Shown: positions 34,139 through 43,812, counted from the first letter of the stretch. The stretch: DNA of 64,000 bases from Curtobacterium citreum (GCF_006715175.1 NZ_VFMQ01000001.1:3162001-3226000); one strand, 5' to 3'. Numbers and translations are program-made. Notes: generated from the letters alone by a model not told the origin.

Positions 34139-34444
34139 GTGACCCAGACGGTCTTCCTCGAGGTCCAGTTCCGCGACGACGTCGACCACGACACCATCGC
34201 CTCGGTGGTCCGCGAGACCCTCGCACAGACGGCGGGCTTCCCCGGCAACGAGTCCCTCGAGGTGCTCGTCGACGACGCCGACGCCCACCGCGCGGTCGTG
34301 CTCGAGCGCTGGACGACGGCCGCCGACCACGACGCCTACGTCGCGTGGCGCGCCACCCCGGAGGGGGCCGCGAACGCCCTCGCCCAGGTGCTCGCCGGTC
34401 CGCCGGTGACCCGCACCTTCGAGCGGACGCTCGACCTCAGCTGA
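34139..34444 (+). CDS. Antibiotic biosynthesis monooxygenase (ABM) family protein
   Basis: A 101-residue ferredoxin-like protein: TVFLEVQFRDDVDHDTIASV, GNESLEVLVDDADAHRAVVL and WTTAADHDAYVAWRATPEG match ABM/putative quinol monooxygenases (YgiN-like). GTG 34139 follows GAAAGG. Its last 8 bases overlap the end of the convergent amidohydrolase. Could act on quinones or be a heme/aromatic monooxygenase; substrate unknown. Confidence 0.7.
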   Translation: MTQTVFLEVQFRDDVDHDTIASVVRETLAQTAGFPGNESLEVLVDDADAHRAVVLERWTTAADHDAYVAWRATPEGAANALAQVLAGPPVTRTFERTLDLS

Positions 34445-35420
34445 GGCCGAACAGCCGGCGGGCGTTCCCCGAGGCGAACGCCCGCCGGCTGCCGTCGTCC
34501 GGGAAGGCGTCGAGGAACGCCGCGATCTCCGCCGCGGACGGGTCCTGGAACGGGTGGTCGGTCGAGAACAGCAGTCGATCGGCCGATGTGACCGCGAGCG
34601 CGTGGTGCAGCAGCGCCGGGTCGAGCATGCCGGACGCCGTGATCCAGACGTTCTGCCGGAGGTACTCGGTCACCGACCGGTCGAGGCCCGCCATCCGGGC
34701 GACGCCGTCCGCCCGGCTGTGCCAGAACAGCACGAGCTCGCCCCAGTGCCCGAGCACGAGCTGCAGGTCCGGGTGCCGGTCCAGGGCACCGCTCGCCATC
34801 AACCGGAGCGCAGCGGTGCCGGCCTCGAGGTGCCACCCCCACCCGAAGGTCGCGAGTGCGAGGTCGACCGGCGCCCCGAGCCCGCCGTAGACCGCGTCGC
34901 GGACGGCCCGGGGCGGGACCTGCGGGTGGATGAACACCGGCTGCCGGAGTCGCTCGGCCACGGACCAGAGGTCGTCGTACCGCGGGTCGTCGAGCATCAC
35001 GTCGCCGACGCGGCCGTAGACCATCACACCGGTCAGGCCCGACGCGACCGCGCGCTCGAGCTCGGCCACTGCCGCGACCGGATCGACGAGCGGCAGCGTC
35101 GCCATCGCCCGGAACCGGTCGGGGTGCGCCCGGACCGCGTCGGCCACCCGGTCGTTCGCGTCCCGACTGAGCGCGACGGCGTCGGCCGCCGCGGGCACCT
35201 GCGCCCCGGGCGGCGCGAGCGAGAGCACCTGCACGTCGACGCCCTGGCGGTCCATCGCCTCGAGCCGCAGCTCGCCCAGGTCGGCCAGCCGTCGAGCGAC
35301 GTCCCCGTGGTCGTTGAGCACCAGGCTCGCGTCGGCGTCGTTCCCGGACAGCGCCCGCAACGCCTTGTCGACCGGCTCCGACGTCCAGTGCTCCTCGATC
35401 CCGATCAGCATCTCGTCCAC
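34437..35420 (-). CDS. Amidohydrolase-2 family metal-dependent hydrolase
   Basis: A 327-residue TIM-barrel amidohydrolase (PF04909). Landmarks: LIGIEEHWTSEP at the N-terminus, VFIHPQVPPR, LVLGHWGELVLFW and LLFSTDHPFQDPS, with Asp in the last typical of the metal site. Such enzymes include aromatic decarboxylases and lactone hydrolases of the ACMSD group. A TACCGT box ends seven bases before GTG 35420; ATG 35411 is the alternative. Ends in an 8-base overlap with the ABM gene. Confidence 0.75.
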   Translation of the reverse strand: MDEMLIGIEEHWTSEPVDKALRALSGNDADASLVLNDHGDVARRLADLGELRLEAMDRQGVDVQVLSLAPPGAQVPAAADAVALSRDANDRVADAVRAHPDRFRAMATLPLVDPVAAVAELERAVASGLTGVMVYGRVGDVMLDDPRYDDLWSVAERLRQPVFIHPQVPPRAVRDAVYGGLGAPVDLALATFGWGWHLEAGTAALRLMASGALDRHPDLQLVLGHWGELVLFWHSRADGVARMAGLDRSVTEYLRQNVWITASGMLDPALLHHALAVTSADRLLFSTDHPFQDPSAAEIAAFLDAFPDDGSRRAFASGNARRLFGLS

Positions 35421-35548
35421 GGAGCGGACGGTACGCCGGGATCCACGCGGACGGCCGCGAGATGCCCTCGTGGCCGCGAGACGCCGCGGATCCCGGCGGC
35501 GTCCCGCCCAGGTGGCGGCGTCTCGCGTCCGGCGGGCACGCGGGCCGC

Positions 35549-35596
35549 GACGGACGGGAGGCACGTGGCGGACCCGCCACGTGCCTCCCGTCCGTC
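35549..35596. repeat. GGACGGGAGGCACGTGGCGG palindrome element
   Basis: A 23-base arm (GACGGACGGGAGGCACGTGG and three more bases, 35549-35571) is perfectly complementary to 35574-35596, with only two bases between. It sits seven bases after the end of the GH10 gene (minus strand). Confidence 0.9.
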
Positions 35597-35602
35597 CTCC
35601 GG

Positions 35603-36862
35603 TCACGTCGTGAGCGTGACCTCCGTCGGCTGCCGACCGATCGAGAAGTCCGTCGCCGTCCCGCGGACGGTCGCCCGGTACGCGCCGCGGAACCCGGTGG
35701 TCCGCACCTGCCCGCGGTCGTCCGTGCGCAGCACGGTCGGCGGCGTCCACCACTCGTCCTTGACGAGCCGACGGAGTGCCGCGTACGACGGCTTCGGCGT
35801 TCCGTCCGCCCGCACCAGACCGATCGGCGCACCGAGCCAGGCCCCGGCGTCCGTGATGCCCCAGTAGGTGATCGCCTCGACCGCGGGGTGCCCGACCAGG
35901 CTGCGGTAGTGCCGCTCGAGCTCGTCGGCCTGTCGTGCCTCGCCCTCCGGGGTGGACGGCCACGAGTCGAGGCGGTGGTCGTTCAGGTCGACGACGTCCG
36001 CGGGCATGAGCTCGCCGGAGACGAGGGACGTCTCGGTCAGGTGCAGCGGCAGGCCGTACCGGGCGAAGCGGTCGACCATCGAGAGCATCGTGTCCTCGCC
36101 CCAGTAACCCTGGTGCATGTGGGTCTGGAGACCGATCGCGTCGAGCTGCACCCCGGCCTCGAGCACGCCCTCGATCAGGCACTCGTACGCGCTGGACAGG
36201 TCGAAGTCGTTGAGCAGGAGCGTCGCCCGGGGGTTCGCCGCGCGGGCCTCCTCGAACGCCAGCCGGACCATCGGGATGCGGCCCTTCGCCCGGGCGAGCG
36301 GGGTGATCGCGTTCGGCCCGTTGTCGAACACGGGCATGATGACGACCTCGTTGATCGCGTCCCACGTGTCGACGAGCCCGTCGAAGGTGCCGACCTCGCG
36401 GCGGATGCGCTCGCGGAGGAGTCGTTCGACCTCGTCGAGGGGCCGGCCGAGCAGCCAGTCCGGCTGCACGGTGTGCCAGACGAGCGGGTGGCCCTTGACG
36501 TCGAGACCGCGGTCGCGGAACCACGCCGCGGTGCGACGCAGGCGGTCGGTCGCGGGACGGCCGGGCTCCGGCTCGAAGGTGCCCCAGTAGAACGGCAGCG
36601 TCGCGGTGGTGAACACGTCGGTGAACAGGTCCGCGAGGTGGTCGGGGTCGCCCGTGCCGATCGGCTCCCGCTCGCCGTTCGCCAGGCCGATGAAGTCGAA
36701 CCCGATGTTGCCGAACGTGAAGGCGTGCCGGGTCTGCTCGACGGTGACCTCGGCGTCGCGGAGCGGCTCGCCGTGGCGGTCGACGACGGTCAGGACCGCC
36801 GTGCCCGTGCGGTGCGCGACCGCGTGCTGCGGTGCTCCCTCAGAACCGACCACTCCGTGCAT
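35603..36862 (-). CDS. GH10 family endo-1,4-beta-xylanase-like glycosidase
   Basis: A 419-residue protein. After an N-terminal beta-rich segment of about 50 residues comes a GH10 barrel: PLVWHTVQPDW, acid/base Glu near 169 in WDAINEV, nucleophile Glu near 277 in LTETSL, and YWGITDAGAW. No signal peptide is visible, so it may act inside the cell on imported xylo-oligosaccharides or leave by another route. ATG 36862 has GGGGAG at ideal spacing; GTG 36871 is possible. The C-terminal 60 residues (TTGFRGAYRATVRG) look like a small beta domain. Confidence 0.8.
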   Translation of the reverse strand: MHGVVGSEGAPQHAVAHRTGTAVLTVVDRHGEPLRDAEVTVEQTRHAFTFGNIGFDFIGLANGEREPIGTGDPDHLADLFTDVFTTATLPFYWGTFEPEPGRPATDRLRRTAAWFRDRGLDVKGHPLVWHTVQPDWLLGRPLDEVERLLRERIRREVGTFDGLVDTWDAINEVVIMPVFDNGPNAITPLARAKGRIPMVRLAFEEARAANPRATLLLNDFDLSSAYECLIEGVLEAGVQLDAIGLQTHMHQGYWGEDTMLSMVDRFARYGLPLHLTETSLVSGELMPADVVDLNDHRLDSWPSTPEGEARQADELERHYRSLVGHPAVEAITYWGITDAGAWLGAPIGLVRADGTPKPSYAALRRLVKDEWWTPPTVLRTDDRGQVRTTGFRGAYRATVRGTATDFSIGRQPTEVTLTT

Positions 36863-36946
36863 CCCGACCACTCCCCGGCACCCGTCGACACCGGCGTCGG
36901 GCGGGATTTGTTGTGCGGCCGAACATAGCAGCGGATCGGCGCGCCG

Positions 36947-37246
36947 TCAGGAGCGTGCTGCCCCGTCTGTCCGCCGAGCGATGCTGGCGACCACGCCCGC
37001 CACCGCCGCGGCCAGCGACAGCACCACGGCGAGCGCCGACGACCCCCACACCACCACCTGGGCGACGCGCGCGACGGCCTCGCCGGACCGGACCGCGACG
37101 TACGAGTACGACCCGCCGTGCGCCCACGGGAACGCCGGCGCGACCGGCCAGGCCAGGTGCTCGGCGGCGGCGGCCACCACGACCGACACGGCAGCGAGGC
37201 CGGCGAGCAGGAGCGCAGCACGTTGAGCGGAGTGACGAGGACGCAT
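36947..37246 (-). CDS. Small membrane protein, function unknown
   Basis: A 99-residue protein with two strong hydrophobic segments (LLLAGLAAVSVVVAAAAEHL, then VVVWGSSALAVVLSLAAAVA) separated by a polar, aromatic loop (WAHGGSYSYVAVRSGE), and a charged C-terminus. No family recognised. The start is supported by TAGGGT ending six bases before the ATG, so it is probably a real, leaderless gene. Confidence 0.6.
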   Translation of the reverse strand: MRPRHSAQRAALLLAGLAAVSVVVAAAAEHLAWPVAPAFPWAHGGSYSYVAVRSGEAVARVAQVVVWGSSALAVVLSLAAAVAGVVASIARRTDGAARS

Positions 37247-37353
37247 CCGGGAACCCTATCGATGGGCATCCTGGTACCGCTCCTGAACGAACCGGAGTCC
37301 TGCGGACCGGCGACCCCAGGCTCCTTCATCGACTCCGGCGCGATGTTCGGCGC

Positions 37354-39438
37354 ATGGACCCGAACCACCCCGCCCCGACGTCGGGCGACCCCGCCGCCGC
37401 ACGGCCCGCACGGTGGTGGCACCAGACCGTCCCCCAGCGCACGACACTGGCCGCGATCGTCGTGCTCGGCGCGGTCCTGACGAGCTGGAACCTCGCCCGC
37501 GGCGGCGACATGTCCTTCTATGCCGCAGCCGCGCGGTCGATGTCCGAGTCGCTGCCCGCGTTCCTGTCCGGATCGTTCGACCCCGGCGCGACGGTGACGC
37601 TCGACAAGCTCGCCGGCTTCGCGGTGCCGCAGGCGATCAGCATCCACCTGTTCGGGATGTCCACCGCGTCGCTCGCCCTGCCGCAGGTGGTCGAAGGCGC
37701 GGTCACGACGCTCGCCGTCGCCGTGGTCGCCCTCCGCTGGCTCGGCGCCCGGGCCGGCCTGGTCGCCGCGGCACTGGCCGCGAGCACCCCGATCTTCGTG
37801 TCGATGTTCGGCCACCCGATGGAGGACGGCCTCCTCACGATGTCGCTCGCCGTCGCGCTGGTGTGGTGGCAGCGGGCCGCGCTGACCCGGACGTGGTGGC
37901 CGCTGCTGCTCGCCGGGCTGTTCGTCGGGGTCGGCTTCCAGGCGAAGATGCTGCAGGCCTGGATGGTGCTGCCCGCCCTGGTGCTCGCCACGGTCATCGC
38001 CACCGCGGGTCCCGGAGCGCGGTGGCGCCGTGCCACCGGTCACGTCGCCGCGCTGCTCGGCGCCGCGATCGTCGCGAGCCTCGCGTGGTCGGTCGTGCTC
38101 GGCCTGCTGCCGACCGGTGACCACCCGTACTTCGACGGGTCGACCGACGACAGCGTGTTCGCGATGGTCTTCGGCTACAACGGTGTCGACCGTTTCCTGC
38201 CCGGGCTGTGGCCGGGAGCCGTCGGCGCGCTGGGTGCCGCCGTCGGGCACGCCGGGACGCACGTCGCGGACGCGTGGCGCACGGCGACCGCCGGCCGCGG
38301 GGGCGGCGGGCACTCGCTGCTGCAGCTCTTCTCGCCGCGGTACGCGTCGCAGGTCGGCTGGTCGTGGCCCGCTGCGCTCACCGGCATCGGGATCGGTGCG
38401 GCCCGGTGGTGGCGCCGGACCGCCGGACGGGAGGCACGGGTCCCCGCCGCCACGCTCGTCGCCCTGGTCGTGTGGTTGGTCACGGCGGTAGCGGTGCTGT
38501 CCGTCCTGCGGCTCCCGCACACCGCGTACGTCGCCGGGATCGGCGTGCAGCTCGCGGCGCTCGGCGCGCTCGGCTGGTGGGGTGCCGCGAGCCTCGTCGA
38601 CGCGACCGACCGCCGGATGCGGCTCGTGCCCGTCGGCCTGCTCGTGGTCCAGGGTGCGTGGTGGGCGTGGCTGGCGAGAGCCTCGTCCGAGCCGGCGCTC
38701 CTCGGGGCGATCGCCGTCGGGGCGACCGTGGTGACGCTCGTGCTGCTCGTCGTCCGCTGGCGTCGGAGCGACCCGATCGTGGCGTCGACCCGCGGGCGGC
38801 GGACGGCGGCGGGGCTGCTCGTCGCCGCGGTGGTGCTCGGACCGGCGTGCTTCTCGCTGCAGGTCCTCGACGCCGCACGGGACGGCAGCGGCGGCGACGC
38901 GTCGGTCGGTGTCGGGCAGGGCGCCTTCGCCCGCGGCGGCACCCCGGAGCGGGCGTTCGCGCTCGGCCGCGGCGGCGGCTCGTCCGCCGGCGGTCGGTCC
39001 GCCGGCACCGCGGCGTTCACGATCTCCGCTCCGGACGTGGTCGGCGGCCACACCCGGCTGCCCGCCGACGAGGCCGCCCTCGTCGGCGCGGCCCGGCGTG
39101 CCGGTGGTGGTCAGGACGGGGCGCCGCTGTTCCTCACCGACTCGTGGCGGATCGCCGCCGACGTCATCGGCGACACCGGCGACGAGGTCCTGACCGACGG
39201 CGGGTTCTCCGGCCGGGTCCCGGTCTTCACCGCAGCGCAGGTGGAGTCGATCGTCCGGTCGGGTCGGACCCACCTGCTCGTCGTCGCGTCGAGCGCCGCC
39301 GCCACCGATCCCGTCCGCCGCGCCGCCGCCGACCTCGGCTGCCGGGTCGTGCAGCGCTGGGGCTCGACCTTCGCCGACGCGGCCCCCGGTCGGTCCTTCG
39401 GCGGCGGCACGTCCTTCGCGCTCGAGCGCTGCTCCTGA
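37354..39438 (+). CDS. GT39-like integral membrane glycosyltransferase
   Basis: A 694-residue polytopic protein with about 12 membrane helices. Early acidic motif in RGGDMSFYAAAARSMSES, then LDKLAGFAVPQAISIHLFG, a hallmark of the YkcA/YkcB-like ArnT/PMT-type (GT39) transferases that use polyprenyl-phosphate sugars. A Gly-rich soluble C-terminal domain (about 530-694) ends the protein. A GATGTT box ends six bases before ATG 37354. A 16-base half of the GGACGGGAGGCACGGG element lies inside the gene. The acceptor is unknown, possibly cell-wall glycopolymers. Confidence 0.75.
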   Translation: MDPNHPAPTSGDPAAARPARWWHQTVPQRTTLAAIVVLGAVLTSWNLARGGDMSFYAAAARSMSESLPAFLSGSFDPGATVTLDKLAGFAVPQAISIHLFGMSTASLALPQVVEGAVTTLAVAVVALRWLGARAGLVAAALAASTPIFVSMFGHPMEDGLLTMSLAVALVWWQRAALTRTWWPLLLAGLFVGVGFQAKMLQAWMVLPALVLATVIATAGPGARWRRATGHVAALLGAAIVASLAWSVVLGLLPTGDHPYFDGSTDDSVFAMVFGYNGVDRFLPGLWPGAVGALGAAVGHAGTHVADAWRTATAGRGGGGHSLLQLFSPRYASQVGWSWPAALTGIGIGAARWWRRTAGREARVPAATLVALVVWLVTAVAVLSVLRLPHTAYVAGIGVQLAALGALGWWGAASLVDATDRRMRLVPVGLLVVQGAWWAWLARASSEPALLGAIAVGATVVTLVLLVVRWRRSDPIVASTRGRRTAAGLLVAAVVLGPACFSLQVLDAARDGSGGDASVGVGQGAFARGGTPERAFALGRGGGSSAGGRSAGTAAFTISAPDVVGGHTRLPADEAALVGAARRAGGGQDGAPLFLTDSWRIAADVIGDTGDEVLTDGGFSGRVPVFTAAQVESIVRSGRTHLLVVASSAAATDPVRRAAADLGCRVVQRWGSTFADAAPGRSFGGGTSFALERCS

Positions 39439-39467
39439 CGCGTCGTGCGGTACGGCAGGATCGGACG

Positions 39468-39953
39468 ATGGAGATCCGCGTGGCCGAACTCGACGACGCC
39501 GAGGCCGTCGCGGCCTTCCAGGTCCGGGCGTGGGAGCAGACGTACCGAGGCCTCGTCCCCGACACGTTCCTCGACGCCCCGAGCTCGCAGGACCGCCGCG
39601 CGCGCTGGGCTGGACGGATCCGCCGTGGCGAGCGTCGCGTCCTGCTCGCGAGCGCCCGCGACGTCGTCCTCGGGGTGTCGCGAACCTCACGGTCGAGCGA
39701 GCCCGGCCTGCCCGCGATGGAGCTCTGCACGCTCTACGTCGATGCAGCCGCACAGGGCACCGGGGTGTCGGACCAGCTGCTCGACGCTGCGCTCGGGCGA
39801 GCTGCAGCCCATCTGCTCGTCTTCTCGGTCAACGAGCGAGCCAAGCGCTTCTATGCTCGCCACGGTTTCTCGCGTCTCGGCGAGCCCAGGACCGACCCCG
39901 GCACGGGGCTCGACGAGGAGCGCTGGGTGCGCTGCGTCAGCCGAGCGATGTGA
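39468..39953 (+). CDS. GNAT family N-acetyltransferase
   Basis: A 161-residue acetyltransferase: [55 protein letters not shown] (acetyl-CoA loop, here QGTGVS) and [13 protein letters not shown]. The YRGL motif matches the RimI-like group. CAGGAT ends six bases before the ATG. The last 17 bases overlap the end of the convergent isochorismatase gene. Substrate unknown. Confidence 0.8.
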   Translation: MEIRVAELDDAEAVAAFQVRAWEQTYRGLVPDTFLDAPSSQDRRARWAGRIRRGERRVLLASARDVVLGVSRTSRSSEPGLPAMELCTLYVDAAAQGTGVSDQLLDAALGRAAAHLLVFSVNERAKRFYARHGFSRLGEPRTDPGTGLDEERWVRCVSRAM

Positions 39954-40482
39954 ACTGTACGCGGTCGTGCCGCTCGACGGCGTGCTGCTGCCCCGGGTAC
40001 CGGAGACCGCTGAAGTACATGTTCGTGTGCGCGACGATCTGTTCGCCGCTGATGCGGACCCCGTCGTGCTCGGCGTCCGTCGTCGTGTGCGCGTCGGAGA
40101 CCAGGGTCACGTCGAAGCCGCGGACGGCAGCGGCCTGGGTCGTCGTCCGGACGCAGTAGTCGCTCTGCGCTCCCGCCACCACGAGGTGGTGCACACCCAG
40201 TGACCGGAGGACATCGCCGAGATCGGTGTCCGAGAACGAGTCGCGGTACTCCTTCCGGACCAGGGGTTCGTCCGTCAGACGGTGCAACGGCGCTGCCAGT
40301 TCCCAGTCCGCGGAGCCCTCGGCGAAGTCGCCGTGGTCCTGCACCCAGACCACCGGCGCACCGCTCGCCCGAGCGCGGTCGACGAGGATCGCCGTGCGGG
40401 CGAGGACTCCGTCCGCGTCGAAGCAGTCCCGCACGACCCCGCGCTGGAGGTCGATGACCAGGAGCGCGCTCGTGTCCGACAC
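39937..40482 (-). CDS. Isochorismatase-like cysteine hydrolase
   Basis: A 181-residue protein with the cysteine hydrolase triad: Asp in [10 protein letters not shown], Lys in [10 protein letters not shown] and Cys in [12 protein letters not shown]. Members include nicotinamidase, ureido hydrolases and isochorismatase; the substrate cannot be told. The start GTG 40482 is preceded at six bases by CATGAT. Its 3' end overlaps the acetyltransferase gene. Confidence 0.8.
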   Translation of the reverse strand: MSDTSALLVIDLQRGVVRDCFDADGVLARTAILVDRARASGAPVVWVQDHGDFAEGSADWELAAPLHRLTDEPLVRKEYRDSFSDTDLGDVLRSLGVHHLVVAGAQSDYCVRTTTQAAAVRGFDVTLVSDAHTTTDAEHDGVRISGEQIVAHTNMYFSGLRYPGQQHAVERHDRVQFTSLG

Positions 40483-40510
40483 AGCGACATCATGGCACCC
40501 GCCGACGCAC

Positions 40511-40550
40511 GACGGGAGGTACGGGGCGGACGCGCCCCGTGCCTCCCGTC
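40511..40550. repeat. GACGGGAGGTACGGGGCG palindrome element
   Basis: Arm GACGGGAGGTACGGGGCG (40511-40528) pairs with 40533-40550 with one mismatch and a 4-base loop. It lies 16 bases after the end of the minus-strand substrate-binding protein gene. Confidence 0.85.
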
Positions 40551-40566
40551 CGCCAGTCCGGCAGCG

Positions 40567-41910
40567 TCACTTGCCGGCGGCCGCGTTGTACGACGCGATC
40601 TGCGACTTCGCCTGCGTCTCCGCAGCCCGCATCGTGGACCGCACGTCCGCGCCCTCGACCACCTTGTTGAACGCGCCGATCACGGTCGCGCGCACGGTCG
40701 GGAAGGCGCCGGTGACGCAGCCCGCGCTCGCGGTGCTCGTCGGGTCGTCGCTGAGCTGGCGGTACATCGTCGCGGCGTTCGGGTCGGCGAGCGACTGCTT
40801 GCCGACCGCGGTGTCCTTCGAGGCCGTGTTCACCGCGAGGTAGCCGGTCGCCTTCGCCCACTCGGCCTGCACCTCGGGGGTCTCGAGCCACGCGGCGAAG
40901 TCGTAGGAGGCGCGCTGCTCGGCGGACGAGTGGCCCTTGCCGGAGATCCACAGGGCGTTGCCGCCGATGACCGCGCCGGCGTCCTTCGCGCCGGAGGTGG
41001 TCGGGAAGGTGGACACGACGGACTTCGTGCCGGTCGGGTCGAGGGTCGTGTAGGCACCGGACGAGGTGAGGACCATGCCGACCTTGCCGCTCGAGAACGC
41101 CGAGTTCTGCGCCGCCGAGTCGGTGCCCGGGTTCAGCGCGGCACCGTCCTGGTACAGCCCCTGCAGCGTCGTCATGAAGGCGACCTGCGTGTCCGAGGTG
41201 AGCGAGACGCCGGTGACGGCCTTGCCCGTGCGGCCGTTCGACGGGGTGCAGAACGGCTGGCCGCCCGAGGCGCTGAGCTCCTCGAGCATCCACGAGTCGG
41301 CCATGTTCATGCTCATGCCGTACAGGCCGGTCGTGCGGTGGATCTGGTCGGCCCACTGCGCGACCTGGTCGAGGGTCGTCGGCGGCTTCGTGACGTCGAG
41401 TCCGGCGCGCTGGACGATCGCCTTGTCGAGGTACAGCACGGGCATCGAGACCGAGAACGGCATCGCGGCGAGGCCGTCGCCGGCGCTGTAGTACGCCTTC
41501 GCGGCGGGGACGATGCTCCCGCCCGTGGTGGTCTCCTTCGCGAAGGTCGACGGTGCGACGGTCTGCCCGGAGTCGACCATGAAGCCGGTCGAGACGTCGT
41601 TCATCATGAGCAGGTCCGGGGTCGAACCGGACTGCACCGCGGCGGTGTACTTCGTCTGGACGTCGGCGTACTGGCCCTGGAACGTGGCCTTCACCGTCAC
41701 GCCCTGCTCGTTCGAGCCGTTGTACTGGCTGACGAGCTCGTCCAGCTCGGTCGCGGCGGGGCCGGTCATGGCGTGCCAGAAGTCGACGGTGACCGGTCCC
41801 GAGGACGCGGCGGGGGTGGCGGAGCCGGAGGCGGAGCAGCCGGTGAGGGCGAGCAGTGCCGCGGCGGACACGGCGGCGACCGCGAGCACGGAGGAGCGAC
41901 GAGCGGGCAT
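40567..41910 (-). CDS. ABC sugar transporter substrate-binding lipoprotein (UgpB-like)
   Basis: A 447-residue lipoprotein: signal peptide with lipobox ALTGCSASG, then VDFWHAMTGPAATELDELV, the CUT1 family pattern of UgpB/MalE-like proteins that bind sugars or glycerol-3-phosphate diesters. It is the last gene of permease - permease - binding protein, with AGGAAGG before ATG 41910. No ATPase is encoded nearby, so it probably shares an MsmK-like ATPase elsewhere. The operon start carries a LacI-type operator. Confidence 0.85.
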   Translation of the reverse strand: MPARRSSVLAVAAVSAAALLALTGCSASGSATPAASSGPVTVDFWHAMTGPAATELDELVSQYNGSNEQGVTVKATFQGQYADVQTKYTAAVQSGSTPDLLMMNDVSTGFMVDSGQTVAPSTFAKETTTGGSIVPAAKAYYSAGDGLAAMPFSVSMPVLYLDKAIVQRAGLDVTKPPTTLDQVAQWADQIHRTTGLYGMSMNMADSWMLEELSASGGQPFCTPSNGRTGKAVTGVSLTSDTQVAFMTTLQGLYQDGAALNPGTDSAAQNSAFSSGKVGMVLTSSGAYTTLDPTGTKSVVSTFPTTSGAKDAGAVIGGNALWISGKGHSSAEQRASYDFAAWLETPEVQAEWAKATGYLAVNTASKDTAVGKQSLADPNAATMYRQLSDDPTSTASAGCVTGAFPTVRATVIGAFNKVVEGADVRSTMRAAETQAKSQIASYNAAAGK

Positions 41911-42008
41911 GGGAGGGCCTTCCTGTGGGGACGGAGTCGGGATGGGGCGGGAGTGGTGGGCGTCGTGCGGGCGGGCCAGGTCGTGCGCGCGGGGTCGTGC
42001 GGCCGGGG

Positions 42009-42839
42009 CTACTTGAGGGCGCCGGCGGTGATCCCGCCGGCGAGGAAGCGCTGGGTCACCAGGACCAGCAGCAGCACGGGGAGCGTGACCATCGCCGCGC
42101 CGGCGAGCACGACGCCGACGTCCGAGGCCTCGGCGTTGGACAGCTGCGCGATGCCGACCTGCACGGTCCGGTTCTCGGGCGAGTTCGTCACGAGGAGCGG
42201 CCAGAAGAACCCGTTCCAGGCGGCGGTCGCGCTGACGAGCGTCACGGAGACGAGCGTCGGACGGGTGACGGGCAGGAGCATCGACCGGATGAACCGGAAG
42301 TGCCCGGCGCCGTCGAGCACGGCGGCCTCGTGCAGTTCGGCGGGGAAGGACAGGAACGCCTGCCGGAACAGGAAGATCGTCAGCGCCGAGGCGACGAACG
42401 GCAGGAACACGACGAGCAGGGTGTCGATGAGGTGCCAGGACGCGACCGTGAGGTAGTTCGCGATCAGGGTCGTCTCGCCGGGGATCATCATGCTCGCGAG
42501 CAGCACGAGGAAGATCGCCCGGGTCCCGCGGAGCCGGCAGAACACCAGGGCGTACGCGGTGACGATGCCGATGACGACCTGCAACGTCGTCTGGGCGAGC
42601 GTGACGACGATGCTGTTGAGGAACTGCCGACCGAGCGGTGCGACCTGCAGTGCCCGCTCGACGTTGCCGAGGTCGAGGTGGATCGGCACGAGTCCCGGGA
42701 GCCCCTGGTGCAGGTACTCGGACGGGGTGAGCGCCCCCTCGAAGACGTAGTACAGCGGGAAGCAGACGACCACGACGGCGACGATCAGCCAGACGTGCAG
42801 CAGGGTGCTGCGGACGCGTCGTGCGGTGCGCGGGCCCAT
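42009..42839 (-). CDS. Carbohydrate ABC transporter permease (UgpE/MalG-like)
   Basis: A 276-residue permease with six membrane segments. The EAA loop reads ELHEAAVLDGAGHFRFIRS followed by PVTRPTLVSV, as in MalG/UgpE. It ends ITAGALK, a typical C-terminus of the family. Its ATG shares one base with the upstream permease stop (TGATG). Confidence 0.85.
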   Translation of the reverse strand: MGPRTARRVRSTLLHVWLIVAVVVVCFPLYYVFEGALTPSEYLHQGLPGLVPIHLDLGNVERALQVAPLGRQFLNSIVVTLAQTTLQVVIGIVTAYALVFCRLRGTRAIFLVLLASMMIPGETTLIANYLTVASWHLIDTLLVVFLPFVASALTIFLFRQAFLSFPAELHEAAVLDGAGHFRFIRSMLLPVTRPTLVSVTLVSATAAWNGFFWPLLVTNSPENRTVQVGIAQLSNAEASDVGVVLAGAAMVTLPVLLLVLVTQRFLAGGITAGALK

Positions 42840-43780
42840 CAGTAGTGCACCCGCTTCTCGAGCACGCCGAACTGTACGAGCGACAGCGCGAGGACGAGCA
42901 GGAAGAGCACGACCCCGAGGGCGGCGGCGAGCCCGAAGTTGGCGCTCGCCGACCCGAACGCCTGCTGGTAGATCGCGTAGACGAGGGTCTTCGACGAGTC
43001 CGCCGGTCCCCCGCCGGTCAGGATCTGGATCTGCCCGAACGTCGTCAGGGCCTCGACCGTGCCGGTGACGACGACGAAGAACAGCGTCGGCGTGACGAGC
43101 GGCAGCGACACCGACCAGAACGCCCGGAGGGGTCCGGCACCGTCGAGCTGGGCCGCCTCGACGACCTCGGGGTCGATCGCCCCGAACGCCCCGAGGAGCA
43201 GCAGGACGGTGAAGCCGAGCGACCCCCACGCGGTGACGACGATCACGCTGAACAGCGCCCAGTGTGTGCTCGTCAGCCACGGCACCGGGGTCCCGCCGAA
43301 CTGCTGCACGACGGTGTCGACGAGACCGGTCCCCGGCGCGAGCATCGCGGCGAAGGCGACGGACGCGGCCGACACCGAGACGACCATCGGGGACGTCAGG
43401 AGCGCCCGGTAGACCGGCATGCCGCGGAGCTTCGCGGTGAGCGGCACCACGATGAGCAGCCCGAACACCACCCGGGCGGCGACGACCCCGGCGCAGAACA
43501 CCGCGGTGTTGAGCATCGTCCGACCGAACGCCGGGTCGGTGAGGGTCCTGACGTAGTTCTGCAGGCCGACCGAGCCGGCGGGCTGCCCGAAGATGTCGGT
43601 GCCCTGCGTGCTGAGGAGGAGCACCCGGCCGAGCGGCCAGAAGACGAAGACCGCGAAGACGAGCAGCGCGGGCAGGAGCAGCACGACGCCGACGCGTCGG
43701 TCGGCTCGGTGCCAGGAGCGGGTGGCCGGGGCGGACCGCTGGCGACCGGCGACGAGGCCGGGCCGGACGGAGACCGTCAT
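42839..43780 (-). CDS. Carbohydrate ABC transporter permease (UgpA/MalF-like)
   Basis: A 313-residue permease with six membrane segments; EAA loop VVEAAQLDGAGPLRAFWS, then LPLVTPTLFF. First gene of the importer operon. GAGGAG precedes ATG 43780, and the palindrome GGGAACGTTCCC lies 21 bases upstream, where a LacI repressor would block transcription. Confidence 0.85.
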   Translation of the reverse strand: MTVSVRPGLVAGRQRSAPATRSWHRADRRVGVVLLLPALLVFAVFVFWPLGRVLLLSTQGTDIFGQPAGSVGLQNYVRTLTDPAFGRTMLNTAVFCAGVVAARVVFGLLIVVPLTAKLRGMPVYRALLTSPMVVSVSAASVAFAAMLAPGTGLVDTVVQQFGGTPVPWLTSTHWALFSVIVVTAWGSLGFTVLLLLGAFGAIDPEVVEAAQLDGAGPLRAFWSVSLPLVTPTLFFVVVTGTVEALTTFGQIQILTGGGPADSSKTLVYAIYQQAFGSASANFGLAAALGVVLFLLVLALSLVQFGVLEKRVHY

Positions 43781-43800
43781 GGTGGGGACTCCTCGGGTTA

Positions 43801-43812
43801 GGGAACGTTCCC
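43801..43812. promoter_or_regulatory. LacI-type operator GGGAACGTTCCC
   Basis: A perfect 12-bp palindrome with the central CG typical of LacI-family sites, 21 bases before the first permease gene. The same 12 bases recur at 46633-46644, and a one-base variant at 46655-46666. Confidence 0.7.
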
